Assembly (NCBI GenBank): GCA_031411995.1
Contig: JANOCD010000052.1
Span: 1 to 64,000, forward strand
Source of the DNA: Rudanella sp031411995
Lineage (GTDB): Bacteria; Bacteroidota; Bacteroidia; Cytophagales; Spirosomataceae
Reading direction: 5' to 3'
DNA: 64,000 nt
Shown: positions 54,618-63,163 of the stretch, one piece after another
Layout of the letters: every line of letters starts with the position of its first letter
Numbering within the stretch: position 1 is the first letter of the stretch
Notes under the pieces: model-generated
Told to the model about the DNA's origin: nothing
Seen by the model: only the letters and a program-made list of their open reading frames with translations
The model's database searches: none
Position numbers and translations under genes: made by a program

Positions 54618-55538
54618 ATGGAAAAAATAACCAGGCCCCAGGTGATTCCTACGTTGGCCCCACCTGAACTCGACAAACACCATTTCGACGCACGGGCCGA
54701 TTGGTTGCCGACCTTGCGGGCCGATTATAGCCTGTTTCATTTCAACCGGATCGAGAACTACCGGCAGCACATGATCTTTCCGTTGTCGCCCCACCGGAAA
54801 ACGGTTTACGACTTTGTGTATCTCACCAAAGGCCACTCGATTCGGAGCAAGGGGCTGGATAATTACGAGTTCTCGGCCCACAGTTTCTTCTTTTTGCCGG
54901 CCTATCAAATCACGGCGCACGAATGGATGAGCGAAGATGCGGAAGGGTATTTCTGCCATTTCGATGCCCAGATTATCCACAAGAATTTTAGTAAGCACGA
55001 TTTCTCCAATGAGTTCCCGTTTATGCACTTTGCCGGTGATCCCATTGTGCGCACCAATGCTGAGTTTCTGCCCCTTGTGCGGCCCGTTTTTCAGAAACTC
55101 GAAGCCGAATATGAGCAAAACCTGCCTTTTAAGCTCGATTTGGTCAGCTTTGCGCTGCTTGCCCTGTTCACCGAACTTAAGCGGTTTACGCACTCTCAGG
55201 CCACTGTGCATGAAAATTCGGCGCTGCGCATCACCCGAAACTATAAGGATGCCCTGAGCCAGCATATTTACCAGAAACAGGCCGTTTCGGAGTATGCTGA
55301 CCTGTTGGCGGTGTCGCCCAATCACCTCAATAAGTGCGTGAAAAGTGTGACCGGCAAAGCGGCTCAGGATCTGCTGAACGATATGATTTTGCTCGAAGCA
55401 AAGGTCTTGCTCCGACAGTCGGACTTGCCCATCAGTGAAATCGCTTATCGAATTACTAAACAGAACCCAAGTGATTTTACCCGGTTTTTTAGAACGAAAA
55501 CGGGCTTTACCCCCAAAGAGTACAAGAAAATGGATTGA
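54618..55538 (+). CDS. AraC family transcriptional regulator (306 aa)
   Basis: The N-terminal half is a cupin-like sensor (KTVYDFVYLTKGHSIRSKG, FFFLPAYQITAHEWM). The C-terminal 100 residues form the two helix-turn-helix motifs: KQAVSEYADLLAVSPNHLNK with CVKSVTGKAAQDLLND, and LPISEIAYRITKQNPSDFTR with FFRTKTGFTPKEYKK. A ligand-responsive activator is the usual role. The TonB receptor operon starts 109 bases downstream in the same direction, and the GT39 operon runs divergently, so either or both could be its targets. Confidence 0.92.
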   Translation: MEKITRPQVIPTLAPPELDKHHFDARADWLPTLRADYSLFHFNRIENYRQHMIFPLSPHRKTVYDFVYLTKGHSIRSKGLDNYEFSAHSFFFLPAYQITAHEWMSEDAEGYFCHFDAQIIHKNFSKHDFSNEFPFMHFAGDPIVRTNAEFLPLVRPVFQKLEAEYEQNLPFKLDLVSFALLALFTELKRFTHSQATVHENSALRITRNYKDALSQHIYQKQAVSEYADLLAVSPNHLNKCVKSVTGKAAQDLLNDMILLEAKVLLRQSDLPISEIAYRITKQNPSDFTRFFRTKTGFTPKEYKKMD

Positions 55539-55590
55539 TAATGCTTTTTTTCTGCATTTTTCTGCTTAACCCCTCCCGACACTTCTGGCT

Positions 55591-55598
55591 TAGTTTTG
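55591..55598 (+). promoter_or_regulatory. -7 box of the TonB receptor operon promoter
   Basis: TAGTTTTG exactly fits TAnnTTTG, 50 bases before the receptor ATG at 55648. A short inverted repeat (TTGTACA...TGTACAA, with inner ACAGCT/AGCTGT) follows it in the leader and could form a hairpin. Confidence 0.5.
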
Positions 55599-55647
55599 TA
55601 CAATAAAAAAACAGCTTTCTCATAGCTGTACAAACACGTAAGCCAGG

Positions 55648-58542
55648 ATGCACACAGTTACTACATCTCCGTTACGCCACCATACGATCCGATTCGTAGT
55701 CGGCTTCCTGTTGGCTCTGCTTTTGCCAATTGGCATTGTTCAGGCCCAGACGATGATTCAGGGCACCGTTTCTGATGCCCGGAAACAGGCCCTCGTTGGG
55801 GTAAATGTGCTGGTGAAAGGCACCGGAAACGCACCGGCGGACCGCATCACCGGCACCACTACCGACGCAAATGGTGCCTATAAAATCACCCTGCCCGACG
55901 GAGCTACCGAGCTGGTTTTCAGCTTTGTTGGCTATGTAGCGCAGACCGTTGCCGTGAAGAGTGGTAGCCCAACCATCAACGTTGAGTTAGCTGAAAACAA
56001 CTCGACCCTCGAAGAAATCGTGGTAACGGGTGTGTTCGATCCGCGCAGCCGGATGTCAGCTTCGGTAGCCATCAGCACGCTCTCTGCCAAACAACTCGAA
56101 CGAATTGTACCTACAAGCGGTATCGACTTGCTCAAGAACATACCGGGCGTTTATGTGAACTCGTCGCGGGGGGAGGTGAGCGGGAGCCTGTACACGCGGG
56201 GGCTGTCAATTGGCGGGGGTTTCTATTACGTCTCGATGCAGGAAGATGGCCTGCCAATCATGGCGGTGCCGGGCAACTCGGCTGCTGACCCGATTTTTAA
56301 GCCAGACGGATTCCTGCGGGCCGATGCCACGCTTGCCCGCGTCGAGGCTGTGCGGGGTGGAACGGCTTCCATTTTGGGTGCCAATGCACCCGGCGGCATT
56401 TTCAACTATGTCTCGAAAACGGGGGGCAGTACGTTTGCCGGTGAAGTCAGAACACGGGTTGGTTTGGAAGGAGATGGCAAAAATCCATATTACCGGGCTG
56501 ACATAAATTTTGGTGGGCCACTGAGCAAGGATAAAAGCCTGACTTATAACGTGGGTGGGTTTTACCGTTATGCCAATGGAGCAAAATATCCGGGATACCC
56601 CCTCAGCTATGGCGGGCAGATTAAAGCAAACCTGGTAAAAGCCTATAAATCAGGCTCGTTGAAACTGTATGGCAAATTTCTGAATGACCACACGGCTCAG
56701 TTTGAGTTTACGCCAACCGTTAGTTTTACCGACCCGAAGCCCGTAGGTAGTTTCAATAATAGCAGCTCGACACTGATTCGGGACGTGGCCTTCACGATTC
56801 CTGGAGCCATTTGGGGCCGTTCGGAAAACATCAGCTTTGACTCCCGCAAGGTTGGTCACTACAAAGACTATGGCGTTGGCCTGAACTGGGAACAACGCTT
56901 GGGCGAAGGTCTCACGCTGACCAACAACATCAGGCTTTCGACCAAATCGACCGTTACCAACGCCACTGCCGTTGTGTTCCCGTTCCGTGTCGATCAGGTC
57001 ACGTTCTATGGCGTTTCGGGTAATTTGGGGCCGTTTGGAAACCGTTTTGGCACCTACGATTTTTATAACCCAACCACCGGCAAGTCTTATGGTACGGTTA
57101 ATTTTCTGTCGCCCGGCAACATCAAAGCCAACAATATGAGTTTGCCCGGTGGCGATGTGTTGCCCAATGGCGTGTTGTATAACCCTACGCCCTACAACAA
57201 TGTTGGTTACGACGAATTGGTTGACCAGCTTACGCTGACCAAGCGACTGAACAAAATGAGCTTTACGGCGGGAGCGTATCTGGCAAATTCGCGGGTAACC
57301 CGGCTTAGTTCCGGCCCGGCGGGACAGGGTTTTTCGACCATCGAAGCCCTGCCACAGCTGGTCGGCATTCGTTATACCAATGCCGCCGGGGCCACCTTTG
57401 ATTTCACCGACAAAAACGGCATTGCCAACTATGGTGCCGCAGGGCCTTATACCAACGATGCGAAAGTGAATCAGTCTGCCCTGTTTTTTGGCCATAACTG
57501 GGACATCAACGAGAAACTGAACTTCGATTGGGGCCTGCGCTACGAGCGGTTCAAGATCAATTCCAGTTTTTCGACACCAACCCGGCAACCTGACAGCCAA
57601 ACCGGCGGGGCCGATGGCAGTACAGCCACGCTCTACGACAACCGGGTTTGGAAGCAGGGAGCCGACAAGAATTTCGAGAAAAGTGTGAATACCTTGTCGT
57701 ACTCTGTAGGTTTGAATTATACCATAAACACCAACTTCGCGGTGTATGGCCGTTATTCTCAGGGTCGTAAATCGCCCGATTTAGGTTTCTTTATGGACAT
57801 TGCCAATCAGCAACTTACGTCCAGTATTTCGGCAGAAGCGCAGGACATCAGGATGCTGGAAGCGGGTATCAAATACCGTGGCCCCCGGCTCAACCTGTTC
57901 CTGACCCCGTTCTACAACATCATCAGTAATGTGCCGAACTTCCAGATTTTCCAGAACGTGGATGCCACCTATTATGCACCGCCACGCGCTTACCAGAAAA
58001 TTCAGACGCAGGGCATCGAGGTTGAAGCCAACTACGCGGTCTCGAAGCGGTTCAGTGTGCGGGCCACGGGAGTTATTCAGGGAGCGAAAGCCTTGGAATA
58101 CAGCGTTTATCTGGCCAATGCCAACGGTGCTGCCGATGATAAGCTGGTAACGTACAACGGAAATCAGTTAGACAATGTGGCCCCGATTATGGCCAACATT
58201 ACGCCAACCTATACCCACGACAAACTGTATGCCTCACTGAGTTTTCAGTACACGGGCAAGCGGTGGGCCAACGTTGGGAATGCGTTTGAACTCCCCGGTT
58301 TCTGGGCCACCGATCTTACTATTGGCTATGACCTGACCCAAAAACTACGGCTTAGTGCCACGGTTAACAACCTGACGAACACCTATGGCGTGATGGCCTG
58401 GGCCGCACCAGGTGGTTTTCCGGCCTCGCTCGACACGCAGGGATTCACCAAAGCCATGCTCGAAGCCAACCCCAATCAGGTGTATTCTACGCTGTCAATC
58501 CAGCCCCGCGCTTATTTCCTGACGGCTTCGTATCAGTTTTAA
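55648..58542 (+). CDS. TonB-dependent outer-membrane receptor with carboxypeptidase-like domain (964 aa)
   Basis: A signal peptide of about 34 residues (ending GIVQAQ) is followed by a carboxypeptidase-like domain (IQGTVSDARKQALVGVNVLV), then a plug domain starting EEIVVTGVFDPRSRM, with LLKNIPGVYVNSSRGEV and VRGGTASILGANAPGGIFNY. The long barrel ends YFLTASYQF. It imports an unknown compound with TonB energy. No SusD-like gene follows; the downstream genes are enzymes and a membrane protein, which fits uptake of a small molecule for catabolism. Probable target of the upstream AraC regulator. Confidence 0.92.
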   Translation: MHTVTTSPLRHHTIRFVVGFLLALLLPIGIVQAQTMIQGTVSDARKQALVGVNVLVKGTGNAPADRITGTTTDANGAYKITLPDGATELVFSFVGYVAQTVAVKSGSPTINVELAENNSTLEEIVVTGVFDPRSRMSASVAISTLSAKQLERIVPTSGIDLLKNIPGVYVNSSRGEVSGSLYTRGLSIGGGFYYVSMQEDGLPIMAVPGNSAADPIFKPDGFLRADATLARVEAVRGGTASILGANAPGGIFNYVSKTGGSTFAGEVRTRVGLEGDGKNPYYRADINFGGPLSKDKSLTYNVGGFYRYANGAKYPGYPLSYGGQIKANLVKAYKSGSLKLYGKFLNDHTAQFEFTPTVSFTDPKPVGSFNNSSSTLIRDVAFTIPGAIWGRSENISFDSRKVGHYKDYGVGLNWEQRLGEGLTLTNNIRLSTKSTVTNATAVVFPFRVDQVTFYGVSGNLGPFGNRFGTYDFYNPTTGKSYGTVNFLSPGNIKANNMSLPGGDVLPNGVLYNPTPYNNVGYDELVDQLTLTKRLNKMSFTAGAYLANSRVTRLSSGPAGQGFSTIEALPQLVGIRYTNAAGATFDFTDKNGIANYGAAGPYTNDAKVNQSALFFGHNWDINEKLNFDWGLRYERFKINSSFSTPTRQPDSQTGGADGSTATLYDNRVWKQGADKNFEKSVNTLSYSVGLNYTINTNFAVYGRYSQGRKSPDLGFFMDIANQQLTSSISAEAQDIRMLEAGIKYRGPRLNLFLTPFYNIISNVPNFQIFQNVDATYYAPPRAYQKIQTQGIEVEANYAVSKRFSVRATGVIQGAKALEYSVYLANANGAADDKLVTYNGNQLDNVAPIMANITPTYTHDKLYASLSFQYTGKRWANVGNAFELPGFWATDLTIGYDLTQKLRLSATVNNLTNTYGVMAWAAPGGFPASLDTQGFTKAMLEANPNQVYSTLSIQPRAYFLTASYQF

Positions 58543-58555
58543 ACGCTCCACTCTC

Positions 58556-59293
58556 ATGATTAAACAAATGGTAGCCGTTCGCCGTCGACCCGGCCTTACG
58601 CATCAGGAATGTTGCGACTATGTCGAAAATGTTCACGGCGAATTAGCCCGAAGAGAACCGGCCGGCCTGACCCGCTATGTGCAAAGCCACGCTTTCGATG
58701 GAGCCTTTGGCTCGAAAGCCGACATGATGTACCAGCAGTTTTTTGGCCGCGATTTCATTACCGAACTGTTTTTCAACACGCCGGAAGACATGGTTCGGAA
58801 TGCAGCCACGCCTTACGTTCGCGATGTGGTGATGCCCGACGGACGTTTTTTTAACAACTTCGAGGCTCTGATTTTGTCCACAATGGCCGAGACCGTCGTT
58901 CCTGTCGATCATCCGGGTGCGGGCAAGGTGAAGGTGATTCATTACCTGAAAAAAGCCGACGGAGTTAGCGATGCCGACTATAACCAACGCTGGGCCGAGG
59001 CTCATGCGGCTATTCTGGCCAAACAACCGGCTATGGCAACCGCTCTCCGAAAGTACGTTCAGAGCCGCCCCATTAAAACGCCGGGCGACGCCAGCACTCA
59101 TTTTGGCGTTGCCAAGGGGCCATTTTATGAAGGGGTAGCCAGTATGTGGTTCGAGGATGAAGCCACTCTGCCCATTTTCCGGGCTTATGAAGTTGAGTTA
59201 AATCGGGTCAATGCCGAAGATGGCCCGCCCTTTATCGACTTTTCGCATTCGTTCTTTCTCTACACTCACGAGAAAGTTATTCTGGAAGTCTAA
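58556..59293 (+). CDS. Double EthD-domain protein (245 aa)
   Basis: Two EthD-like ferredoxin-fold repeats are visible: residues about 1-110 (MIKQMVAVRRRPGLTHQECC, YVENVHGELARRE) and about 120-240 (KVKVIHYLKKADGVSDADYN, RWAEAHAAILAKQ). Conserved H and E/Q positions of the family are in both halves. EthD proteins accompany oxidative degradation of ethers and polyketide cyclisation, but the exact role is unclear. It lies 13 bases after the receptor gene and is probably translated from the same message. Confidence 0.82.
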   Translation: MIKQMVAVRRRPGLTHQECCDYVENVHGELARREPAGLTRYVQSHAFDGAFGSKADMMYQQFFGRDFITELFFNTPEDMVRNAATPYVRDVVMPDGRFFNNFEALILSTMAETVVPVDHPGAGKVKVIHYLKKADGVSDADYNQRWAEAHAAILAKQPAMATALRKYVQSRPIKTPGDASTHFGVAKGPFYEGVASMWFEDEATLPIFRAYEVELNRVNAEDGPPFIDFSHSFFLYTHEKVILEV

Positions 59294-59316
59294 CTCCCGC
59301 AACCACCCCGTTAGTT

Positions 59317-59781
59317 ATGAAAGAATTCACGAAAGACAACGCCATCAAATCGACCATTGGCAACCTGGTGATTAATGCGCTGATGCCGTTTTTGTTGCTA
59401 CTCTCCGATCCGGTGGTGAATGTAAAAGGAGCCACGCCTAACCTGATTTCGGTGCTCGTGCCGGGCGTATTTATGTCGGCCCTCGTCACAACCATCATCA
59501 CCTACGGCGTGATGACGAGTCAACGTAAACGGGGAGAGTTGGCACCCGCACTCGATACCTCAGTAGGCTGGTTTCCAACGGCTTTGTTCAACGGCATTGG
59601 CATTGGATTGCTGTTTGCCATCCCAGCGTTGTTGCTGCTAATGGCGGTGCAGTCGGTGATGGGAGAGGGGCAGTTGCCAAAAGCCCCGATGATTGCGGTA
59701 TCATCAATTATTGGGGCCTTAACGGGCCTGTTCTCGTCGCTGGTTGCGGTGAACCGGGCTGTTAAGCTGCAATCGCGTTGA
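59317..59781 (+). CDS. Small membrane protein of unknown function (154 aa)
   Basis: Four hydrophobic segments (around 14-32, 43-66, 86-110 and 124-146), with a polar loop TSQRKRGELAPALDTSVGWF in the middle. The two halves may be a repeat of a two-helix unit. No family was recognised. Being inside the AraC-linked operon, it could help transport or electron supply, but nothing in the sequence shows this. Confidence 0.68.
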   Translation: MKEFTKDNAIKSTIGNLVINALMPFLLLLSDPVVNVKGATPNLISVLVPGVFMSALVTTIITYGVMTSQRKRGELAPALDTSVGWFPTALFNGIGIGLLFAIPALLLLMAVQSVMGEGQLPKAPMIAVSSIIGALTGLFSSLVAVNRAVKLQSR

Positions 59782-59792
59782 TAAACAGACCT

Positions 59793-60827
59793 ATGCTCAT
59801 TCAGGAACACAAAACAAACCCATTGAAAGGCTGGCAGGTTGACCGACAGTCGATTCGATACCTCGGCCACGACCTGCAACGCCCGGAATGTATTCTGGCC
59901 CAACGCGATGGTACTATCTGGACAGCAGACGCACGCGGGGGCGTGATGCGCCTGAACCCCGACGGCTCTCAACAACTTATCACTCCTTTTACGGAAGCAA
60001 CCGACCCGGCTACCGTATCGTTCGAGAATCGTTACGTTCAATCGGAAGGGTCGCTTCCTAATGGGTTGTGTTTCAGTGAGAACCAAAGCGATTTTATTAT
60101 TGCCAATTGGGGCACTGATGCCCTTGAACACATGACCCGCAACGGTCGCCTGACCACACTTTGCACCTCCATCGACGGGCAACCGCTCGGCAAAGCCAAC
60201 TTCCCCCTGCGCGACTCCAAAGGCCGCATCTGGTTCAGCGTTACCACGCGCACCAACCCCTGGACCGCCCAACTGACCACCAAAGCCACCGATGGCTATA
60301 TTGCTGTGTTGGATGAAACGGGGGTCCGCATTGCGGCTGAGGGGTTCTGCGGCACGAACGAAATTCGCTTCGACCCCAACGAAGAATGGCTCTACGTGGT
60401 CGAGAGTACGGGCCACCATATCTCCCGGTTGCGCCTGCAACCCGATGGCACACTGACCGACCGCGAAATTTATGGCCCGGCCAGTTTGGGTGGTTTCCCC
60501 GATGGGTTTGCCTTCGATGTGTTTGGTAATCTGTGGATTACGCTCATTTTTACGGACGAACTGATTGCCCTCACCCCCGACGGGGAGATTCTGATGCTCT
60601 TAGACGACAGCGACTCCGACACAAAAAAGCAACTGCTTGCCCATTTTGAAGCAGGTACGCTAACCCCACAAATACTGGGCGCTACGCATGGAACCGTGGC
60701 ACCCTGGATGGCCAGTCTGACCTTTGGCGGGCCTGACCTACAGACAGTTTACCTCGGCAGTCTGCGTGGCACCACGGTTCCCTATTTTCGTAGCCCGGTA
60801 GCGGGTCAGCCCATGATTCACTGGTAA
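59793..60827 (+). CDS. SMP-30/gluconolactonase-like protein (344 aa)
   Basis: The start is taken at ATG 59793 (MLIQEHKTNPLKGWQVD), 12 bases after the preceding gene, rather than an upstream TTG. The six-bladed propeller motifs of the SMP-30/LRE family are seen: PECILAQRDGTIWTADARGG, SLPNGLCFSENQSDFIIANW, FPLRDSKGRIWFSVTT, GTNEIRFDPNEEWLYVVE, and GFAFDVFGNLWITL. The E, N and D that bind the metal have candidates here. Members hydrolyse sugar lactones; here the substrate is probably a lactone made by an SDR downstream. One base separates its stop from the next gene. Confidence 0.87.
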   Translation: MLIQEHKTNPLKGWQVDRQSIRYLGHDLQRPECILAQRDGTIWTADARGGVMRLNPDGSQQLITPFTEATDPATVSFENRYVQSEGSLPNGLCFSENQSDFIIANWGTDALEHMTRNGRLTTLCTSIDGQPLGKANFPLRDSKGRIWFSVTTRTNPWTAQLTTKATDGYIAVLDETGVRIAAEGFCGTNEIRFDPNEEWLYVVESTGHHISRLRLQPDGTLTDREIYGPASLGGFPDGFAFDVFGNLWITLIFTDELIALTPDGEILMLLDDSDSDTKKQLLAHFEAGTLTPQILGATHGTVAPWMASLTFGGPDLQTVYLGSLRGTTVPYFRSPVAGQPMIHW

Positions 60828-60828
60828 A

Positions 60829-61599
60829 ATGACCAACCTTTTCGACCTTACGGGCAAAGTAGCCCTCGTCACCGGGAGCAGCAGTGGCATGGGCCGCGCC
60901 ATTGCCGAAGCCATGGGCCAACACGGAGCCACCGTTATTTTGTCGAGCAACGATGCCAACGGCTGTGCCACCGTCGTGGGCGAACTTCAGGCAGCGGGCA
61001 TCACGGCCATTGCCATCCCCTGCGACGTATCGGAAAAAGAGTCTATTGACAATCTTTGCCACACAGCCCTGGCCCAATTCGGGCAAATCAACATCCTGGT
61101 TTCCTGCGTGGGTATGGCCCCCACCGGGACATTACTGGAGATGAAATCGGCTGATTTTGAGCAGATTATGGCCATTAACCTCCAAAGTGCTATCTACCTG
61201 ACCAAGCTCTTAGTGCCGCAGATGGTGGTGCAGCGCGATGGCGTTCTGATCTATTTAGCGAGCATTGCGGGCGTTCGGGGGAACAAACAAATTGGATTAT
61301 ATGGCCTCACGAAAGCTGCCCTGATTCAATTGGCTCGTAATTTGGCCGTTGAGTTTGGCCCCGACAACATTCGGGCCAACACCATTTCGCCGGGCATGAT
61401 CGACACCCCGTTCTCAAAAGCACTACTGGAAATCCCGGCTTTCGTGGAAAAACGACTGGCTCTGACCCCGCTTCGGCGGGTGGGCCAACCCCACGAGGTG
61501 GCAGGTGTGGCCGTGATGCTGGCGAGTCGGGCGGGTGGTTTCATAACCGGGCAAAACATTATCGTTGATGGCGGCACGGTCATCAGCGATGGCAATTAA
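60829..61599 (+). CDS. Short-chain dehydrogenase/reductase (256 aa), first of pair
   Basis: Cofactor motif LVTGSSSGMGRAIAEAMG (TGxxxGxG) with an NAD(P) Rossmann fold. Catalytic residues: the serine of LIYLASIAGVRGN (about residue 143) and YGLTKAALIQLA (YxxxK). LVSCVGMAPTG takes the NAG place, so the usual asparagine-alanine-glycine is altered to SCVG, which is unusual. The C-terminus FITGQNIIVDGGTVIS is typical. It begins one base after the lactonase gene and is probably translationally coupled to it. Confidence 0.9.
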   Translation: MTNLFDLTGKVALVTGSSSGMGRAIAEAMGQHGATVILSSNDANGCATVVGELQAAGITAIAIPCDVSEKESIDNLCHTALAQFGQINILVSCVGMAPTGTLLEMKSADFEQIMAINLQSAIYLTKLLVPQMVVQRDGVLIYLASIAGVRGNKQIGLYGLTKAALIQLARNLAVEFGPDNIRANTISPGMIDTPFSKALLEIPAFVEKRLALTPLRRVGQPHEVAGVAVMLASRAGGFITGQNIIVDGGTVISDGN

Positions 61600-61611
61600 A
61601 AAGCAATACTC

Positions 61612-62385
61612 ATGAGCCGAAACCGATTTGAGAATAAAGTATGTTTGGTTACGGGGGCTGGGTCGGGCATTGGCCGGGCAACAGCCCTCGCCTTTGCCCG
61701 CGAAGGAGCGAGCGTGGTGGTGGCCGAACTGAATGCGGCTGCGGGCGAACAAACCTTGGCCGACATTCACGCGCTGGGTGGCAAAGGCGTTTTTGTGGCC
61801 GTTGATATTTCTAATCGCGAACAGGTGGAAAATATGGTGGCCGTTGCCGTTCAGCAGTTTGGCCGCTTAGATTGTGCCGTGAACAGTGCGGGCATTGCCG
61901 GGCTGGTTTCGCTTCCCACCCACGAGTATCCCGACGAGTTGTGGATGCAGATGATTGCCACAAACCTGACTGGAACCTGGTATTGCGTGAAGGCTCAACT
62001 GTCCCAGATGCTCAGGCAGGGTGGGGGCAACATCGTCAACATATCGTCGGCGGCAGGCTTGCGGGGCCAACCCGAAAACGTGCCCTATGCAGCCTCCAAG
62101 CACGGTGTGGTGGGAATTACCCGAACGGCGGCCATTGAGTATGCCACCAAAAACATTCGGATCAACGCGATATGCCCCACCGCCATTGAAACCCCAATGC
62201 TGATGGAAGGCCGTCGGAAACTGGCCCACAACCCACAGGCGAAGGAACAGGCGATCAACTACCAGGCCATGAAACGCATGGGACAACCCAGCGAAGTGGC
62301 CGATGTGGCCCTGTGGCTCTGCTCCGATGAATCCACCTTTATGACCGGCCACGCTCTGCCCGTTGATGGCGGGGCCTTTGCCTGA
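61612..62385 (+). CDS. Short-chain dehydrogenase/reductase (257 aa), second of pair
   Basis: Motif LVTGAGSGIGRATALAFAREG for NAD(P), followed by NSAGIAG (NAG-like). The active site has a serine in NIVNISSAAGLRGQ and YAASKHGVVGITR (YxxxK). The C-terminus FMTGHALPVDGGAFA is classical. It differs from the preceding SDR in most residues, so it probably catalyses another step. Last gene of the AraC-linked operon, followed by a weak hairpin. Confidence 0.9.
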   Translation: MSRNRFENKVCLVTGAGSGIGRATALAFAREGASVVVAELNAAAGEQTLADIHALGGKGVFVAVDISNREQVENMVAVAVQQFGRLDCAVNSAGIAGLVSLPTHEYPDELWMQMIATNLTGTWYCVKAQLSQMLRQGGGNIVNISSAAGLRGQPENVPYAASKHGVVGITRTAAIEYATKNIRINAICPTAIETPMLMEGRRKLAHNPQAKEQAINYQAMKRMGQPSEVADVALWLCSDESTFMTGHALPVDGGAFA

Positions 62386-62445
62386 TTTTGATTACGATCT
62401 GTGTGGATGAGTTGTCCGTACTCCACGAAGCATGGGGACCCTATA

Positions 62446-62477
62446 AAAAAGCCAGCCCCTTTCGGAACTGGCTTTTG
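62446..62477. terminator. Weak hairpin after the second SDR gene
   Basis: Arms aaaagccag and ctggctttt of nine bases around a loop of about 13 lie between the convergent SDR and rplY genes. The T-run on the plus strand is short (TTTT). Confidence 0.55.
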
Positions 62478-62500
62478 ATGATCTATTAGTCTTAAAAAAA

Positions 62501-63073
62501 TTACTTTCCTGCTACTGCCGTTCCACGCAAAGCACGTGGAATTTCGATAGAGGCCACGGGGTTCGTAGCACTCTCCAACAGCGTGTAGTTACCCGGTTTA
62601 ATCTCGCTAACCCGAACTGATTTGCCCAGGTCAAGCTGAGAAACATCCACATCGATATAATCGGGGATGTCCTGCGCCATGCCACGAACCCGCATCTTGC
62701 GAACCCGTGTTACTAATTTACCACCCTTCTGTACACCCGGAGCCGTACCTACCAACCGAACCGGAACAGCCACTTTAATAGGCTTACCGTCAACGATTTG
62801 CAAAAAATCAGCGTGTAGCAGATGGTCGGCAACGGGGTGAAATTGCGTTTCCTGCAAAATCGCCTGATATTCGTCGCCTTCAATGTTGAGTGTTACTTCG
62901 TACACGTCGGGCGTGAACAGAAGTGGACGGAACAGGATAGACGGAGCATAGAAGTGAATCTGCTCCTGGCCTCCGTACATCACGCACGGAATGTTACCCT
63001 CGTTACGAATGGCCTGAGCCTCAACGGGGCCGAGATTCGCTCGTTTATACCCTACAATCTCGAGTTTTTTCAT
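62501..63073 (-). CDS. rplY: 50S ribosomal protein L25/general stress protein Ctc (190 aa)
   Basis: The start at 63073 (MKKLEIVGYKRANLGPVEAQ) gives the normal long (Ctc/TL5) form; the extra upstream residues would come from repeat DNA. The N-terminal L25 domain binds 5S rRNA (AIRNEGNIPCVMYGG, FHPVADHLLHADFLQI). The C-terminal beta-rich domain has VPVRLVGTAPGVQKGGKLV and YIDVDVSQLDLGKSVRVSEI. It lies downstream of prs on the same strand, a common arrangement. Confidence 0.95.
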   Translation of the reverse strand: MKKLEIVGYKRANLGPVEAQAIRNEGNIPCVMYGGQEQIHFYAPSILFRPLLFTPDVYEVTLNIEGDEYQAILQETQFHPVADHLLHADFLQIVDGKPIKVAVPVRLVGTAPGVQKGGKLVTRVRKMRVRGMAQDIPDYIDVDVSQLDLGKSVRVSEIKPGNYTLLESATNPVASIEIPRALRGTAVAGK

Positions 63074-63083
63074 GACAAAAAAA

Positions 63084-63160
63084 TGAAAGAGTGAAAGAGT
63101 GAAAACCGTCCGGTATTGCTCTATCATCTTTCGCGCTCTTTCGCTCTTTCACTCTTTCAC
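63084..63160. repeat. GAAAGAGY octamer inverted repeat between prs and rplY
   Basis: Left arm 63084-63104 has two gaaagagt octamers; right arm 63128-63160 has four complementary copies (ctcttt...cactctttcac). The arms pair over about 20 bases with a loop of about 24. Same family as the sites at 24523 and 26124. Confidence 0.65.
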
Positions 63161-63163
63161 TAC

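Noticed and set aside
54537..55325. N-terminal extension of the GT39 gene by 263 codons
   Set aside because: It runs antisense through the AraC gene and has no homology; the ATG at 54536 gives the normal GT39 start.
56650..57600. Open frame of 316 codons on the minus strand
   Set aside because: Antisense to the second TonB receptor barrel; composition rich in R, G and V is a mirror of that gene.
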